Of a stretch of 64,000 nt of DNA, positions 50,905 through 59,541 are shown piece by piece; the first letter of the stretch is position 1, and every line of letters begins with the position of its first letter. A model generated the notes under the pieces. That model had not been told where the DNA came from. It saw nothing but the letters and a program-made list of their open reading frames with translations, and did no database searches. The stretch comes from Burkholderia ambifaria (lineage in GTDB: Bacteria > Pseudomonadota > Gammaproteobacteria > Burkholderiales > Burkholderiaceae), in assembly GCF_001443045.1 (NCBI RefSeq), contig NZ_LKPJ01000007.1, positions 143,868-207,867 of the forward strand, given 5' to 3'. Position numbers and translations under genes: made by a program.

Positions 50905-52746
50905 TCAGGCGGCGCCGCGCACGTCGAACTCGACCTTCCAGCGCTCGTTCGTGCCACTCGGGATCGCCTCGAGTTCGAGCGTGCCGGCTTCGGTCACGCG
51001 CGCATGCAGCTTCACCGGCACGATCTCGCCGACCGTGCGTCCTTCGGCGGGCAGCGTGGCCTGGATTTCCTCGAGTTCCTGCAGCTCTTCCGGCGACCAG
51101 TAGTCGAGCAGCGTGCCGACCTGGTCCTGGCGGCGCACCGACGACCCGAAGAAGCGGAACTGCACCGGTTCGCCGACGACGAGCCCGAACTCCTGCGGCG
51201 GCAGCGCGGCATCCGAGCCTTCCTCCATCCCGAACGGCGCGACGCACAGCGCCTGCACCGGCGGCTCCAGCCCCGGCACCGCGGGCATCGCCGACTCGAT
51301 CGCGACGTAGTACGCACGCGCCGTGCCGCCGCGAATGCGCACGCCACGGCCGCGCTTCACATAGCCGTAGTACGCCGCGCCACGCGCGACCGCGAGATCG
51401 AGGTCCGCGCCTTCGAGCAGGCGCGCGGCCGGCGCGCCTTCGGCTGCGAGCCAGCTGTTGAGCGTATCGAGCACGCGCTGCGTGAGCAGCGTCGACTTGA
51501 ACACGCCGCCGTTGAACAGCACGGCGGTCGGATGCAGGAACGTCGCGCCCTGCGGCAGCGTGCGCTGCACGCCTTCGAGCGCATCGAGTGCTGCGACCTG
51601 ACGGCCGAGGAACGCGGCGAGATGGCGCGTGATGCCCGCGTCCTGCGCATACGGCAGGCCGAGTTGCGTCAGGCCGACGCGCGCGCGGCTCACCGGGCGC
51701 GCGGCTGCGTCGACTTGCGGGAAGAAGCCTTCGAGGATCGTCTGCGTGAGTTCCGCGCGCGTGAGCTCCGTGCGGATCGACCCGCCGATCAGCTTCGAGC
51801 CGCGGCTCGGCACGACGAGCGGCACCGCGTCGGTCGTCGGGTCGGACAGCAGCGTTTCCTTCGCGGCGCGGCACGCGTAGGTCAGCGCGCGCAGTTGCCA
51901 CGGATCGGCCTGCGTGCCCTGCTGCGCGAGCTTGCGCGCGACCACGTGCGCGAGCGCGAGATCCATGTTGTCGCCGCCGAGCAGGATGTGCTCGCCGACC
52001 GCCACGCGATGCAGTTCCAGGTTGCCGTCGCGCTCGACCACCGCGATCAGCGACAGGTCGGTCGTGCCGCCGCCGACGTCCACGCACAGGATCAGGTCGC
52101 CGACCTGCACCTGCTTGCGCCAGCCGCCTTCGCTCTTCTGGATCCAGCTGTAGAGCGCCGCCTGCGGCTCCTCGAGCAGCGTCATCCGCGCGTAGCCGGC
52201 GGCACGCGCGGCTTCCGCCGTCAGTTCGCGCGCGGCCGGGTCGAACGACGCGGGGATCGTCACCGTCACGTCCTGATCGACGAACGGCGCGTCGGGATGC
52301 GTGTGGTCCCACGCCTCGCGCAGGTGCGTCAGGTAGCGGATCGAGCTTTCCAGCGGCGACACGCGCGACACTTCGGGCGGCGCATCGCTCGGCAGGATCG
52401 CCGCGCGGCGATCGACGCCCGGGTGGCACAGCCAGCTTTTCGCGCTCGACACGAGGCGGATCGGCGTGCCCGCGCCGCGCGTGCGTGCCATTTCGCCGAC
52501 CGCGAAGCCGCGCGAGGCCGTCCACGGCAGCGTCAGGTCGCCCTGCGTGAGTTCGCTTTCATGCGGAAGATAGAGGAACGACGGCAGCAGGTCGCGCGAC
52601 TCCAGCGCGCCGGGCGCGGTGAGCTGCGCGATCGGCAGCACCTGCTGCGTGATGGTTTCGCCGTCGCTCGCGGCGCTGTCGACGTACGACAGCGCGCAGT
52701 GGGTGGTACCAAGGTCGATACCGATCGAATAGCGCGGATCGCTCAC
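50905..52746 (-). CDS. Divergent Hsp70-family protein
   Basis: A 613-residue Hsp70-like ATPase: GIDLGTTHCALSYV (about 9-22), CVDVGGGTTDLSLIAVV (about 222) and VLFNGGVFKSTLL (about 395). The substrate-binding part after residue 460 is shorter than in DnaK and lacks a lid and an EEVD-like tail. It overlaps the upstream DUF2760 gene by 4 bases (ATGA) and is followed after 5 bases by the larger Hsp70. The two Hsp70s share motifs throughout their ATPase domains (SSAKSWLCHPGVDRRAAILP here, SAKSWLSHASVDRLAAILPW there), suggesting an old duplication and perhaps a heteromeric chaperone. Confidence 0.92.
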   Translation of the reverse strand: MSDPRYSIGIDLGTTHCALSYVDSAASDGETITQQVLPIAQLTAPGALESRDLLPSFLYLPHESELTQGDLTLPWTASRGFAVGEMARTRGAGTPIRLVSSAKSWLCHPGVDRRAAILPSDAPPEVSRVSPLESSIRYLTHLREAWDHTHPDAPFVDQDVTVTIPASFDPAARELTAEAARAAGYARMTLLEEPQAALYSWIQKSEGGWRKQVQVGDLILCVDVGGGTTDLSLIAVVERDGNLELHRVAVGEHILLGGDNMDLALAHVVARKLAQQGTQADPWQLRALTYACRAAKETLLSDPTTDAVPLVVPSRGSKLIGGSIRTELTRAELTQTILEGFFPQVDAAARPVSRARVGLTQLGLPYAQDAGITRHLAAFLGRQVAALDALEGVQRTLPQGATFLHPTAVLFNGGVFKSTLLTQRVLDTLNSWLAAEGAPAARLLEGADLDLAVARGAAYYGYVKRGRGVRIRGGTARAYYVAIESAMPAVPGLEPPVQALCVAPFGMEEGSDAALPPQEFGLVVGEPVQFRFFGSSVRRQDQVGTLLDYWSPEELQELEEIQATLPAEGRTVGEIVPVKLHARVTEAGTLELEAIPSGTNERWKVEFDVRGAA

Positions 52747-53333
52747 AGTTCCACCTCCGCCGGTGCGACGACCGATGCGTCGTGGCTGCCCGTCAGCTTC
52801 GGCAGGCGCACGTCGGCCACGCGCCAGCCGCGATGGCTGACCGTGCCCGAGAACGGTGCCGAGCCGACCACGTTGCCCGTCACGCGCACGGCCGTCGCGT
52901 CGAAACCGGCCGGCAGCGTCACGCGGCTGCCTTCGGCTTCATCGCGCACCGGCACGATCGTGAAGTGCTCGCGCAGTGCGGCGCGGCAGCCGTCGTGCAC
53001 GAGGCGGGCGGCAGCGCCGATGTCGGCGTCCGCGTAGCCGGCGATGTCTTCCTCGACGAAGTCGATGAAGCGCGCATCGCGCTGCAGCAGGCCGAGCAGT
53101 TGCAGCGCGGCTTGCGGGCTGGCTTCGCGCAGCTCGGGGGCCTTCACGGGCGCGGGTGCCGGAGCCGGCGCTGCGGCGGGCGCCGGCGCAACCGGGGCCG
53201 GGGCAACCGGCGCCGGGGCGCCGTCGCGCACGCGCAGCACGCCGGCCGCGAACTCGCGGTTGCCGAGCACGGAGAAGAACGTGCCGACGGCCAGCGATAG
53301 CCGGCCGAAGAAGGACAGGTTGGATTCGGGCAT
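52743..53333 (-). CDS. DUF2760 domain protein
   Basis: A 196-residue protein. The start SNLSFFGRLSLAVGTFFSVLGN is an amphipathic or membrane-associated helix. Residues about 38-66 form an Ala-Pro linker, and the C-terminal 125 residues are the DUF2760 domain (ALQLLGLLQRDARFIDFVEED, then GYADADIGAAARLVHDGCR, ending VRLPKLTGSHDASVVAPAEVEL). It is the first gene of the Hsp70 pair operon and is translationally coupled to the 613-residue Hsp70. It may anchor or feed clients to the chaperones (inference). ATG at 53333 has AGGAG 11 bases upstream. Confidence 0.85.
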   Translation of the reverse strand: MPESNLSFFGRLSLAVGTFFSVLGNREFAAGVLRVRDGAPAPVAPAPVAPAPAAAPAPAPAPVKAPELREASPQAALQLLGLLQRDARFIDFVEEDIAGYADADIGAAARLVHDGCRAALREHFTIVPVRDEAEGSRVTLPAGFDATAVRVTGNVVGSAPFSGTVSHRGWRVADVRLPKLTGSHDASVVAPAEVEL

Positions 53334-53733
53334 GGGGTCTGGACTCCTGTGGGCTCGCGACGCGGCGAGCATCTTGCCTGGGCGCCCTGCAACGGCGTGC
53401 GATTGCGCACTGCCGCCGCCCGGCGCGTGATTCGGACGCACCCTCTCGGGTGCGGAAAACCCGTATTTTGCCCTGTGGCGGGCAAACCGGGCAGAAGTTG
53501 GGGGACAGAACACGATGGCGCGACGATTTCGCGCCGCGCCGGATTACGTCGGACTACCGGCTATCTCCGATCGGCCGCGATGTTGCGGCGCGTCAGCGCG
53601 GCTTGCGGCGGCGCGCCGCCTTCGCTTCGAAATCGCGCGACAGCATGCCCAGCGTGACCTCGCCGAAGCGCGCGAGCAGCACCGCTTCCGCCTCTTTCAG
53701 CGTGGCCGACAGATGCGCATTGACCGCCTGTTC

Positions 53734-54108
53734 GAAGCGGAAGCGGCGCTGCTCCGCACACGTGGCGTGCGTATCGAGCGGTCGCCGGTCGTCGACATCC
53801 TCGGCGATGCACCGCGTATCGAAGCGCTGCGGCTCGCCGACGGGCAGGTCGTGCCGATCGATGCGCTGTTCGTCGGCGCGCGTACGGAAATGGCGAGCGA
53901 TCTCGCGCAACAGCTCGGCTGCGCGTTCGACGAAGGGCCGCTCGGCATGGCGATTCGCGTCGATACATGGAAGCAGACGAGCGTTCCCGGCGTGTTCGCG
54001 GCCGGCGATGCGTCGAGCCTGATGACGAATGCGACGTTCGCGTCGGCGTCGGGCGTCGCGGCCGCCGTGGGCGCGCATCGTTCGCTGATTTTCGGACCCG
54101 CGGCGTGA
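53734..54108 (+). pseudogene. 3' remnant of a thioredoxin-reductase-like FAD oxidoreductase
   Basis: About 124 codons match the C-terminal third of NAD(P)/FAD-dependent oxidoreductases of the thioredoxin-reductase-like group: ALLRTRGVRIERSPVVDILG, then LADGQVVPIDALFVGARTEM and the FAD-binding end VPGVFAAGDASSLMTNATF. The N-terminal FAD fold and the NADPH fold with its CxxC are absent; the sequence upstream of 53734 is unrelated in this frame. No plausible start lies at the break. It looks like a gene remnant left by a deletion. The open frame continues upstream to 53515 but that part has no resemblance to the family. Confidence 0.7.
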
Positions 54109-54271
54109 GGCAGGTGAAGCCGCGTGCTGCGTGACGCGGCATCGCCCCTTCCTCGAGGCCTCGCTCACGTCGATCCACGCGCGCGCTTGTCGATATCCAT
54201 GGTCGCATCGTTGGATTCACCCAGCGATGTAATGTTTAATGCTCGGCAACGCCAGCATTAAGAGACACGAA

Positions 54272-55198
54272 ATGCTCGACCTCGAAGACCTTCGCCTCGT
54301 GCGCGCGATCGGCGCATCGCGCTCATTGGCATCCGCCGCTCGGCTGCTCGACCTCACCCCGCCCGCGGTCACGATCCGCCTGCAGCGGATGGAGGCGCGG
54401 CTGGACGTCCGCCTTGCCGTGCGACAGCCGAAAGGGATCGCATTGACCGACGAAGGTCAGCGGCTGTATCAGGAAGCCGTCGAGATTCTCGAGCGCGTCG
54501 AGGCACTGCCGGTCAACCTCTCCGGCGATCACGGCGACGTGCAGGGCACGCTGCGCGTCGTCGCGCCGTTCGGCTTCGGACGCAAGTACGTCGCGCGGAT
54601 CGTGCGTGACGTGCAACGCGCGCATCGGAAGCTCGAGATCTCGCTGCACCTGTCGGAAAGCCCGTTGAGCAGCGCGTCGGGCGCCGACGTGGTCGTGCAC
54701 GTCGGCAGCCTGAAGTCGTCGTCGTGGATCGGCTATCCGCTCGCCCCCAACGAGCGCTTCCTGTGCGCGAGCCCCGGTTACGCGCGTCGCATCGGCGAAC
54801 TGAATCATCCGTCGGACCTGGCCCGGTATGACTGCCTGTGCCTGCGCGAGAACGACGAGGACATCCCGCGCTGGCACTTCTCGCAAACCGGCGACAACAA
54901 GGGCGAACCCAGGCGATCCGCGGTGATTCGCGTAACGGGCGCGCTTTCGTCGAACGACGGCACTGTCATCACCGACTGGGCACTGGCCGGGCTCGGCATC
55001 GTGGAGCGCTCGGAATGGGACGTCGCGCCGCTGCTGGCGAACGGCAAGCTGGTCAGGCTGCTGCCCGACTGGCATCTGCCGCCCGCGCCGGTGACCGCGC
55101 TGCTGCCGTCGCGCACCGGCCGCTCCGCGCGGCAACGGGTTTTTCTCGATGCCGCGAAGCAATTTCTCGATCCGCCGCCATGGCGCGGCAAGGCATGA
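54272..55198 (+). CDS. LysR family transcriptional regulator
   Basis: A 308-residue LysR-type regulator. The opening LDLEDLRLVRAIGASRSLASAA and the helix LLDLTPPAVTIRLQRMEARL form the winged helix (1-65). The effector domain has FGRKYVARIVRDVQRAHRKLE. It is of the DsdC/DhcR-like or GcvA-like type. The ATG at 54272 has AAGAGA upstream and is preferred to 54239. It precedes the D-hydroxyamino-acid dehydratase gene in the same direction, so it probably regulates the following catabolic genes through dyads at 55235 and possibly 56524. Confidence 0.9.
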   Translation: MLDLEDLRLVRAIGASRSLASAARLLDLTPPAVTIRLQRMEARLDVRLAVRQPKGIALTDEGQRLYQEAVEILERVEALPVNLSGDHGDVQGTLRVVAPFGFGRKYVARIVRDVQRAHRKLEISLHLSESPLSSASGADVVVHVGSLKSSSWIGYPLAPNERFLCASPGYARRIGELNHPSDLARYDCLCLRENDEDIPRWHFSQTGDNKGEPRRSAVIRVTGALSSNDGTVITDWALAGLGIVERSEWDVAPLLANGKLVRLLPDWHLPPAPVTALLPSRTGRSARQRVFLDAAKQFLDPPPWRGKA

Positions 55199-55234
55199 GC
55201 GGCTTTCCTGGATTAAATATCGCTTAATGATCGA

Positions 55235-55266
55235 TTTGGCATGCGTTAAACACGCCGCTTGCCAAA
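55235..55266. promoter_or_regulatory. Inverted repeat upstream of the DSD1-type gene
   Basis: TTTGGCA (55235-55241) and TGCCAAA (55260-55266) form perfect 7-bp arms 18 bases apart in the gap between the LysR gene and the dehydratase gene, a plausible regulator site. Confidence 0.45.
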
Positions 55267-55311
55267 CACCCTACAGTGTTCGCTGTCGGCAACCCACCGA
55301 GGCAACGCATC

Positions 55312-56442
55312 ATGGGCATCCCACCCGTCAACACCCCCGCCGCCTTGATCGACGTCGATCGCATGCGCGAGAACATCGCGCGCATGCAGGCGCATCTCGA
55401 CGCGCTGGGCGTCAGGTTCCGGCCGCACGTGAAGACCACCAAGTGCCGGCACGTCGTCGACGCGCAGATCGCGGCCGGCGCGCAGGGCATCACGGTATCG
55501 ACACTCAAGGAAGCCGAACAGTTCTTCGCGGGCGGCGTGCGCGACATCGTCTACGCGGTCGGGATGATTCCCGCGAGGCTCGGCCAGGCACTCGCGCTGC
55601 GCCGGCAGGGCTGCGACCTGAAGATCGTCGCCGACAGCCTGCAGACCGCGAACGCCATCGCCGAATTCGGGCGCGCGCACGGCGAGCGCTTCAACGTGTG
55701 GATCGAGGTCGACGTCGACGGCCACCGTTCGGGGATTCGGCCCGACGACGGCCTGCTGATCGACGTCGGCCGCGCGCTGGTCGACGGCGGGATGACGCTC
55801 GGCGGCGTGCTCGCTCATGCCGGCTCCAGCTATGAATGCGACACGCGTGACGCACGGGTCGCGATCGCCGAACAGGAGCGCAGCCGCACCGTGCGCGCCG
55901 CCGAGCGCCTCAGGGCGGCCGGCTTGCCGTGCCCGGTCGTGAGCATCGGCTCGACGCCGACCGCGCTGTCCGCCGAGAACCTCGACGGGGTGACGGAAGT
56001 TCGCGCAGGCGTCTACGTGCTGTTCGACCTCGTGATGCACAACATCGGCGTATGCGCGCTGTCCGACATCGCGCTGTCGGTGCTGACCACCGTCATCGGA
56101 CACCAGGAAGAAAAAGGCTGGGCCATCGTCGATGCAGGCTGGATGGCGATGAGCCGCGATCGTGGCACACAGCGGCAGGCGCGGGATTTCGGCTACGGAC
56201 AAGTGTGTACCGAAGGCGGCGACGTGCTCGGCGAATACGTGATGAGCGCGGCCAATCAGGAGCACGGCATCGTGTCTCGCATCGATACGCCCGACACGGG
56301 CATCGCGCAGCGGTTTCCGATCGGTACCCGTTTGCGGATCCTGCCGAACCACGCGTGCGCGACCGGTGCGCAACATCCGGAATATCACGCGCTGAGCGGC
56401 GATGGCACGGTACAGACCTGGCCGCGCTTCTACGGGTGGTGA
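55312..56442 (+). CDS. DSD1-family PLP enzyme (D-serine/D-threo-hydroxyaspartate dehydratase-like)
   Basis: A 376-residue fold-type III PLP enzyme: the cofactor lysine K41 lies in RFRPHVKTTKCRHV, and the C-terminal metal site is H347-x-C349 in LPNHACATG, the same spacing as in eukaryotic D-serine dehydratase. GVLAHAGSSYECD contributes to the barrel. Family members deaminate D-serine or D-threo-3-hydroxyaspartate or cleave beta-hydroxyaspartate. The preceding LysR gene and the following ornithine-cyclodeaminase-family gene suggest a hydroxyamino acid pathway. The ATG at 55312 begins right at the conserved start VNTPAALIDVDR. Confidence 0.88.
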   Translation: MGIPPVNTPAALIDVDRMRENIARMQAHLDALGVRFRPHVKTTKCRHVVDAQIAAGAQGITVSTLKEAEQFFAGGVRDIVYAVGMIPARLGQALALRRQGCDLKIVADSLQTANAIAEFGRAHGERFNVWIEVDVDGHRSGIRPDDGLLIDVGRALVDGGMTLGGVLAHAGSSYECDTRDARVAIAEQERSRTVRAAERLRAAGLPCPVVSIGSTPTALSAENLDGVTEVRAGVYVLFDLVMHNIGVCALSDIALSVLTTVIGHQEEKGWAIVDAGWMAMSRDRGTQRQARDFGYGQVCTEGGDVLGEYVMSAANQEHGIVSRIDTPDTGIAQRFPIGTRLRILPNHACATGAQHPEYHALSGDGTVQTWPRFYGW

Positions 56443-56523
56443 GGGTCACGCGCACGGTAGCCGGTGCGGCGATCCGATGCCCGGCGAAATCGGCCATCGC
56501 TCCCTCATTTGAACAAAATTGAC

Positions 56524-56547
56524 AGTTTGTCTACATTTGTACAAACT
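56524..56547. promoter_or_regulatory. Inverted repeat and promoter elements before the OCD-family gene
   Basis: AGTTTGT (56524-56530) and ACAAACT (56541-56547) are perfect 7-bp arms, 10 bases apart. TTGACA at 56519-56524 touches the left arm and TATAAA at 56547-56552 touches the right one, but their spacing (22) is too long for a standard promoter. The site looks like a regulator box of an activated promoter. Confidence 0.5.
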
Positions 56548-56591
56548 ATAAATATCGCGATTCGCATTGCACCTTCACAGGCTCGCCCACC

Positions 56592-57563
56592 ATGCCGTCA
56601 GACGCCCAACTCCTCCTTCTCGACCGGGATGTCGTGGAACCCGCCCTTCAGGCCGACCACGTGATGGCGGCGGTCCGCGAAGCCTTCGTGCTGCACAGCC
56701 AACGCGCCGGGCGCGTGTTCCCGGTCGTACGCGAGAAGCTGCATACCGGCGGTGTATTCGGCATCAAGTCGGGCGACGTCGCGCGCCAGGATCTGCTCGG
56801 CTTCAAGGCGGCCGGGTTCTGGCCCGGCAATCGGAGCCGGGGCGGCGAACCGCATCAGGCGACGATCGCGCTGTTCGATCCGGCCACGGGCCGCCCGCTC
56901 TGCATCATGGACGGCAACGCGATCACCACGGCCCGAACCGGTGCAGCAGGCGGCATCGGGCTGCAGGCGCTCGCCCGCCGCGACAGCACGCGAATCTGCG
57001 TATTCGGCACCGGCGTGCAGGCGTGCGTCCAGCTCGACTACGCGATCAGGCTGCTGCCGCAGCGGTGCACGGTGCAATACGTGAACGTCAGCGGCAAATC
57101 GGACCCGCTGTTCGAATCGGCATTCCGCGAACGCTGCGACATCCGCGTCGCACGGGGCCGGAACGATGCGGTGGCCGGCAGCGACGTGGTCATCACCGCG
57201 ACACCGGGCGGCGGCCCGCTGTTCGATGCGGATGCGGTTCAGCCGGGCACCCATCTGACCTGCGTGGGCGCGGATACCGCAGGCAAGCGCGAACTTCCGG
57301 AAGGCGTATTGGAACGTGCGCGCGTTTTCGTCGACGATCACGAGCAGGCGCGCAGCATCGGCGAGTGTCAGTGGGCGCCGGATTTGCCGCACACTGAAAT
57401 CGGCGACATCCTTGCGGGAGTTGCATCGGTTAATCGCGCCCCGAACGAAATCACGGTATTCGACATGACCGGACTCGCGCTCCAGGACCTGACCGTTGCG
57501 CGCTTGCTGTATCGGCAGGCCGTCGAAAACGGCGCGGGACGCTCCGTCCCGTGGCCGTGGTGA
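56592..57563 (+). CDS. Ornithine cyclodeaminase family reductase
   Basis: A 323-residue member of the ornithine cyclodeaminase/mu-crystallin family: GVFGIKSGDVARQDLLGFKA, NAITTARTGAAGGIG, the Rossmann motif FGTGVQACVQLDYAIRLL (about 137-154) and THLTCVGADTAGKREL with the catalytic Asp. It is shorter than true ornithine cyclodeaminase (359 residues at 45802) and belongs to the group that includes ketimine, 1-pyrroline-2-carboxylate and iminosuccinate reductases. Adjacent to a DSD1-type dehydratase, an imine-reducing role in hydroxyamino-acid turnover is likely (inference). It has its own upstream dyad. Confidence 0.85.
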   Translation: MPSDAQLLLLDRDVVEPALQADHVMAAVREAFVLHSQRAGRVFPVVREKLHTGGVFGIKSGDVARQDLLGFKAAGFWPGNRSRGGEPHQATIALFDPATGRPLCIMDGNAITTARTGAAGGIGLQALARRDSTRICVFGTGVQACVQLDYAIRLLPQRCTVQYVNVSGKSDPLFESAFRERCDIRVARGRNDAVAGSDVVITATPGGGPLFDADAVQPGTHLTCVGADTAGKRELPEGVLERARVFVDDHEQARSIGECQWAPDLPHTEIGDILAGVASVNRAPNEITVFDMTGLALQDLTVARLLYRQAVENGAGRSVPWPW

Positions 57564-57592
57564 ACGGCAACTGCGTGGTATCTTCCGTCGCC

Positions 57593-58315
57593 ATGCACCT
57601 GACCCACGTTTCCGCCATCTCGTTCGATCTCGACGACACGCTGTGGCCGTTCGGACCCTCCGTCGAACGGGCCGAGGCGTCATTGCATGCGTGGCTCATC
57701 ACGCACGCGCCCAATACCGCGAGCGTGCTGCCTGCGTCGCAGACACTGAGCCAGTTACGCGACGAATACGAACGCGCGCGGCCGGACCTGGTCGGCGACT
57801 ATCGTGCGTTGCGCATCGGCTCGATCCGACTCGCGCTGGAACGCGCGAACGAAGACATCGCGCTGACCGATCACGCGTATGACGTGTTCTATTCCGCGCG
57901 GAACCAGGTCGAATTCTTCGACGACGCATTGCCGGCGCTCGCGTGGTTGAGCGCGCGCTTTCCGCTGATCGCGGTGACGAACGGCAATGCTGACCTTCGG
58001 CTGACAGGCGGCGGCGAGTTCTTCCGCGAAACGCTCAGCGCGCGTGCGTGCGGGTTCGCGAAACCCGAGCCGGCGATCTTCCACACGGCCGCCGCGACGC
58101 TCGGCGTGCCCGCGGCCGAACTGCTCCACGTCGGCGACGACTTTCACCTCGATATCGTCGGCGCGTTGAACGCGGGGCTTCAGGCGGCCTGGGTCGTGCG
58201 CGGCGAAGGTCGGGAAGCGGAGCACGCCGCGCATCGTGCTCCGTCCCCGCATCTGACCGTTCGCGACCTGTCGATGCTGTGTCGCGCGCTCGGCGGCCCC
58301 GTCGAGGGGGTGTAA
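57593..58315 (+). CDS. HAD family hydrolase, YigB-like
   Basis: A 240-residue haloacid dehalogenase-like phosphatase. Motif I SFDLDDTLWP has nucleophile D12 and D14; motif II is VTNGN; motif III lysine lies in GFAKPEPAIFHTAAATLGV and motif IV is HVGDDFHLDIVGALNAG. A C1-type helical cap lies between motifs I and II. Such enzymes dephosphorylate FMN or small phosphosugars. The start follows the OCD-family stop by 29 bases, suggesting co-transcription, though the function need not be linked. Confidence 0.9.
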   Translation: MHLTHVSAISFDLDDTLWPFGPSVERAEASLHAWLITHAPNTASVLPASQTLSQLRDEYERARPDLVGDYRALRIGSIRLALERANEDIALTDHAYDVFYSARNQVEFFDDALPALAWLSARFPLIAVTNGNADLRLTGGGEFFRETLSARACGFAKPEPAIFHTAAATLGVPAAELLHVGDDFHLDIVGALNAGLQAAWVVRGEGREAEHAAHRAPSPHLTVRDLSMLCRALGGPVEGV

Positions 58316-58380
58316 CCGCAGGCCCGCGAAATCACGCAAGCGAAGCCGATCACGCCCGTCGGCATAACCGACCGCCGTCT

Positions 58381-58998
58381 TCACGCTGCCTTCCTCGCCT
58401 CCGCGATCCGTTGCGGCGCCTTCGGCCGCGCATAAAGCCGCTCGAGATACGACTGCAGTTGCGGGAACGGTTCGATCAGATGGCACTCGCTTGCCCAGTC
58501 GATCAGGTAAGCCGTCACGCAATCGGCCACCGTCAGCGTGTCGCCGACGATGAATTCACGCCCCTCGAGATGCTTGTCGAGGATCGCGGCCATCGCCTTG
58601 AAATCCTCGCGCGCGAGTTCGATATCGGCCGGCAGCCGCTTCTCCGGCGGATAGATGAACGTATGCCGCGTAATGCGCCACAGCGGCTGCTCGAGCTCCG
58701 TCACCGCGAACATCACCCACCGATACGCCTGCGCCCGCAGCGCCGGATCGGTGGGCAGCAGCGCCTTCTCCGGATACTTGTCCGCGAGATACAGCACGAT
58801 CGCGGCCGACTCCGGAATCACGAGATCGCCGTCCACCAGCACGGGCACCTTGCCCGCCGGATTGATCTGCAGAAATTCGGGCCGCTTGTGCTCACCCGCC
58901 AGCAGGTTGACCGACACGAACTCGAAATCCGCATCCAGTTCCTTGAGCCCCCAGAGCGCGCGTTGCGAGCGCGTACCGGCAAATCCGTAAAGCTTCAT
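58381..58998 (-). CDS. Glutathione S-transferase
   Basis: A 205-residue GST: thioredoxin-fold domain 1-80 with Ser11 (YGFAGTRSQRALWGLKEL), the cis-proline loop NPAGKVPVLVDGDLVIPESAAI, and the helical domain (about 90-200) with FIVGDTLTVADCVTAYLIDW (the N-capping GDxxTxAD box). GGAGA precedes the ATG at 58998. It lies 92 bases downstream of the YCII-like gene on the same strand; with the divergent MarR gene this makes a typical stress or xenobiotic response module. Confidence 0.92.
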   Translation of the reverse strand: MKLYGFAGTRSQRALWGLKELDADFEFVSVNLLAGEHKRPEFLQINPAGKVPVLVDGDLVIPESAAIVLYLADKYPEKALLPTDPALRAQAYRWVMFAVTELEQPLWRITRHTFIYPPEKRLPADIELAREDFKAMAAILDKHLEGREFIVGDTLTVADCVTAYLIDWASECHLIEPFPQLQSYLERLYARPKAPQRIAEARKAA

Positions 58999-59090
58999 CG
59001 CAATGTCTCCGTTGAAAATGTCGGGGAAGATCTCCGCGCGCAGGCGATGGCCCATCGGCCTCGACGACCGCGCGCAGCGCCTGTCGCCAT

Positions 59091-59459
59091 TCACATGCCG
59101 GGCACCGCGAGCACCGGCATCACGTCGATCGCGTCACCCGGGAACAGCGTGAAATGCGGGTGGCCTTCGAACAGCGCGGCCGCCGCGTCGTGCGATGCGG
59201 CGCGCACGACGGTAAAGCCGCTCATCGCATTGGCGGTGTCCGTGACGCCGCCCTTGCCGATGGTCTTGGTCTTGCCGAGCGGCCCGCCGAGTTCGACGAT
59301 CGCGTCGCGATGCCGGTCGACCCACGCATGCCACGCGGCGATCCCTTCCCGTTCCCGCGTGCGCCGCTCCTCCTCCGGTAGCGCCATCCATACCTTCATG
59401 CCCGCGCTCTCCTTGCTGCCGAGGAATACCGCGAGATACAACTGCTGTTGCGCACTCAT
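59091..59459 (-). CDS. YCII-like family protein
   Basis: A 122-residue ferredoxin-like protein of the YCII/DGPF group: an N-terminal strand QQQLYLAVFLGSKESAGMKV, HAWVDRHRDAIVELGGPLG (conserved His and Gly-Gly in the middle) and SGFTVVRAASHDAAAALFEG near the end. GGAGGA precedes the ATG at 59459. Function is unclear; the family includes small hydrolase-like or sensor proteins. Divergent from marR across 82 bases that hold a perfect operator palindrome. Confidence 0.82.
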   Translation of the reverse strand: MSAQQQLYLAVFLGSKESAGMKVWMALPEEERRTREREGIAAWHAWVDRHRDAIVELGGPLGKTKTIGKGGVTDTANAMSGFTVVRAASHDAAAALFEGHPHFTLFPGDAIDVMPVLAVPGM

Positions 59460-59506
59460 GCTTCCTCCGTCCGATGGCGGGAACGGCGGGCTGCCGCTCC
59501 TCGCCC

Positions 59507-59535
59507 TTGACACGATAGGTTGATATCAACACAAT
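59507..59535 (+). promoter_or_regulatory. marR promoter with palindromic operator in the spacer
   Basis: TTGACA (59507-59512) and CACAAT (59530-59535) are 17 bases apart. The perfect 12-bp palindrome GTTGATATCAAC occupies 59519-59530 between them. Binding of the MarR protein here would block its own promoter and probably the divergent YCII/GST promoter. Confidence 0.75.
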
Positions 59536-59541
59536 TGCAAC

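Noticed and set aside
47840..51103. A 1087-residue plus-strand frame opposite the large Hsp70 gene
   Set aside because: Histidine/arginine-rich mirror of a high-GC coding strand with no recognisable domain.
50900..52525. A 542-residue N-terminal extension of the 935-residue Hsp70 protein
   Set aside because: The extension lies entirely over the second Hsp70 gene in another frame; the ATG at 50899 opens directly on the ATPase motif.
53515..53733. Intact N-terminus for the oxidoreductase fragment
   Set aside because: The frame is open but the residues lack a FAD GxGxxG motif and do not resemble the family, so I treat the gene as truncated.
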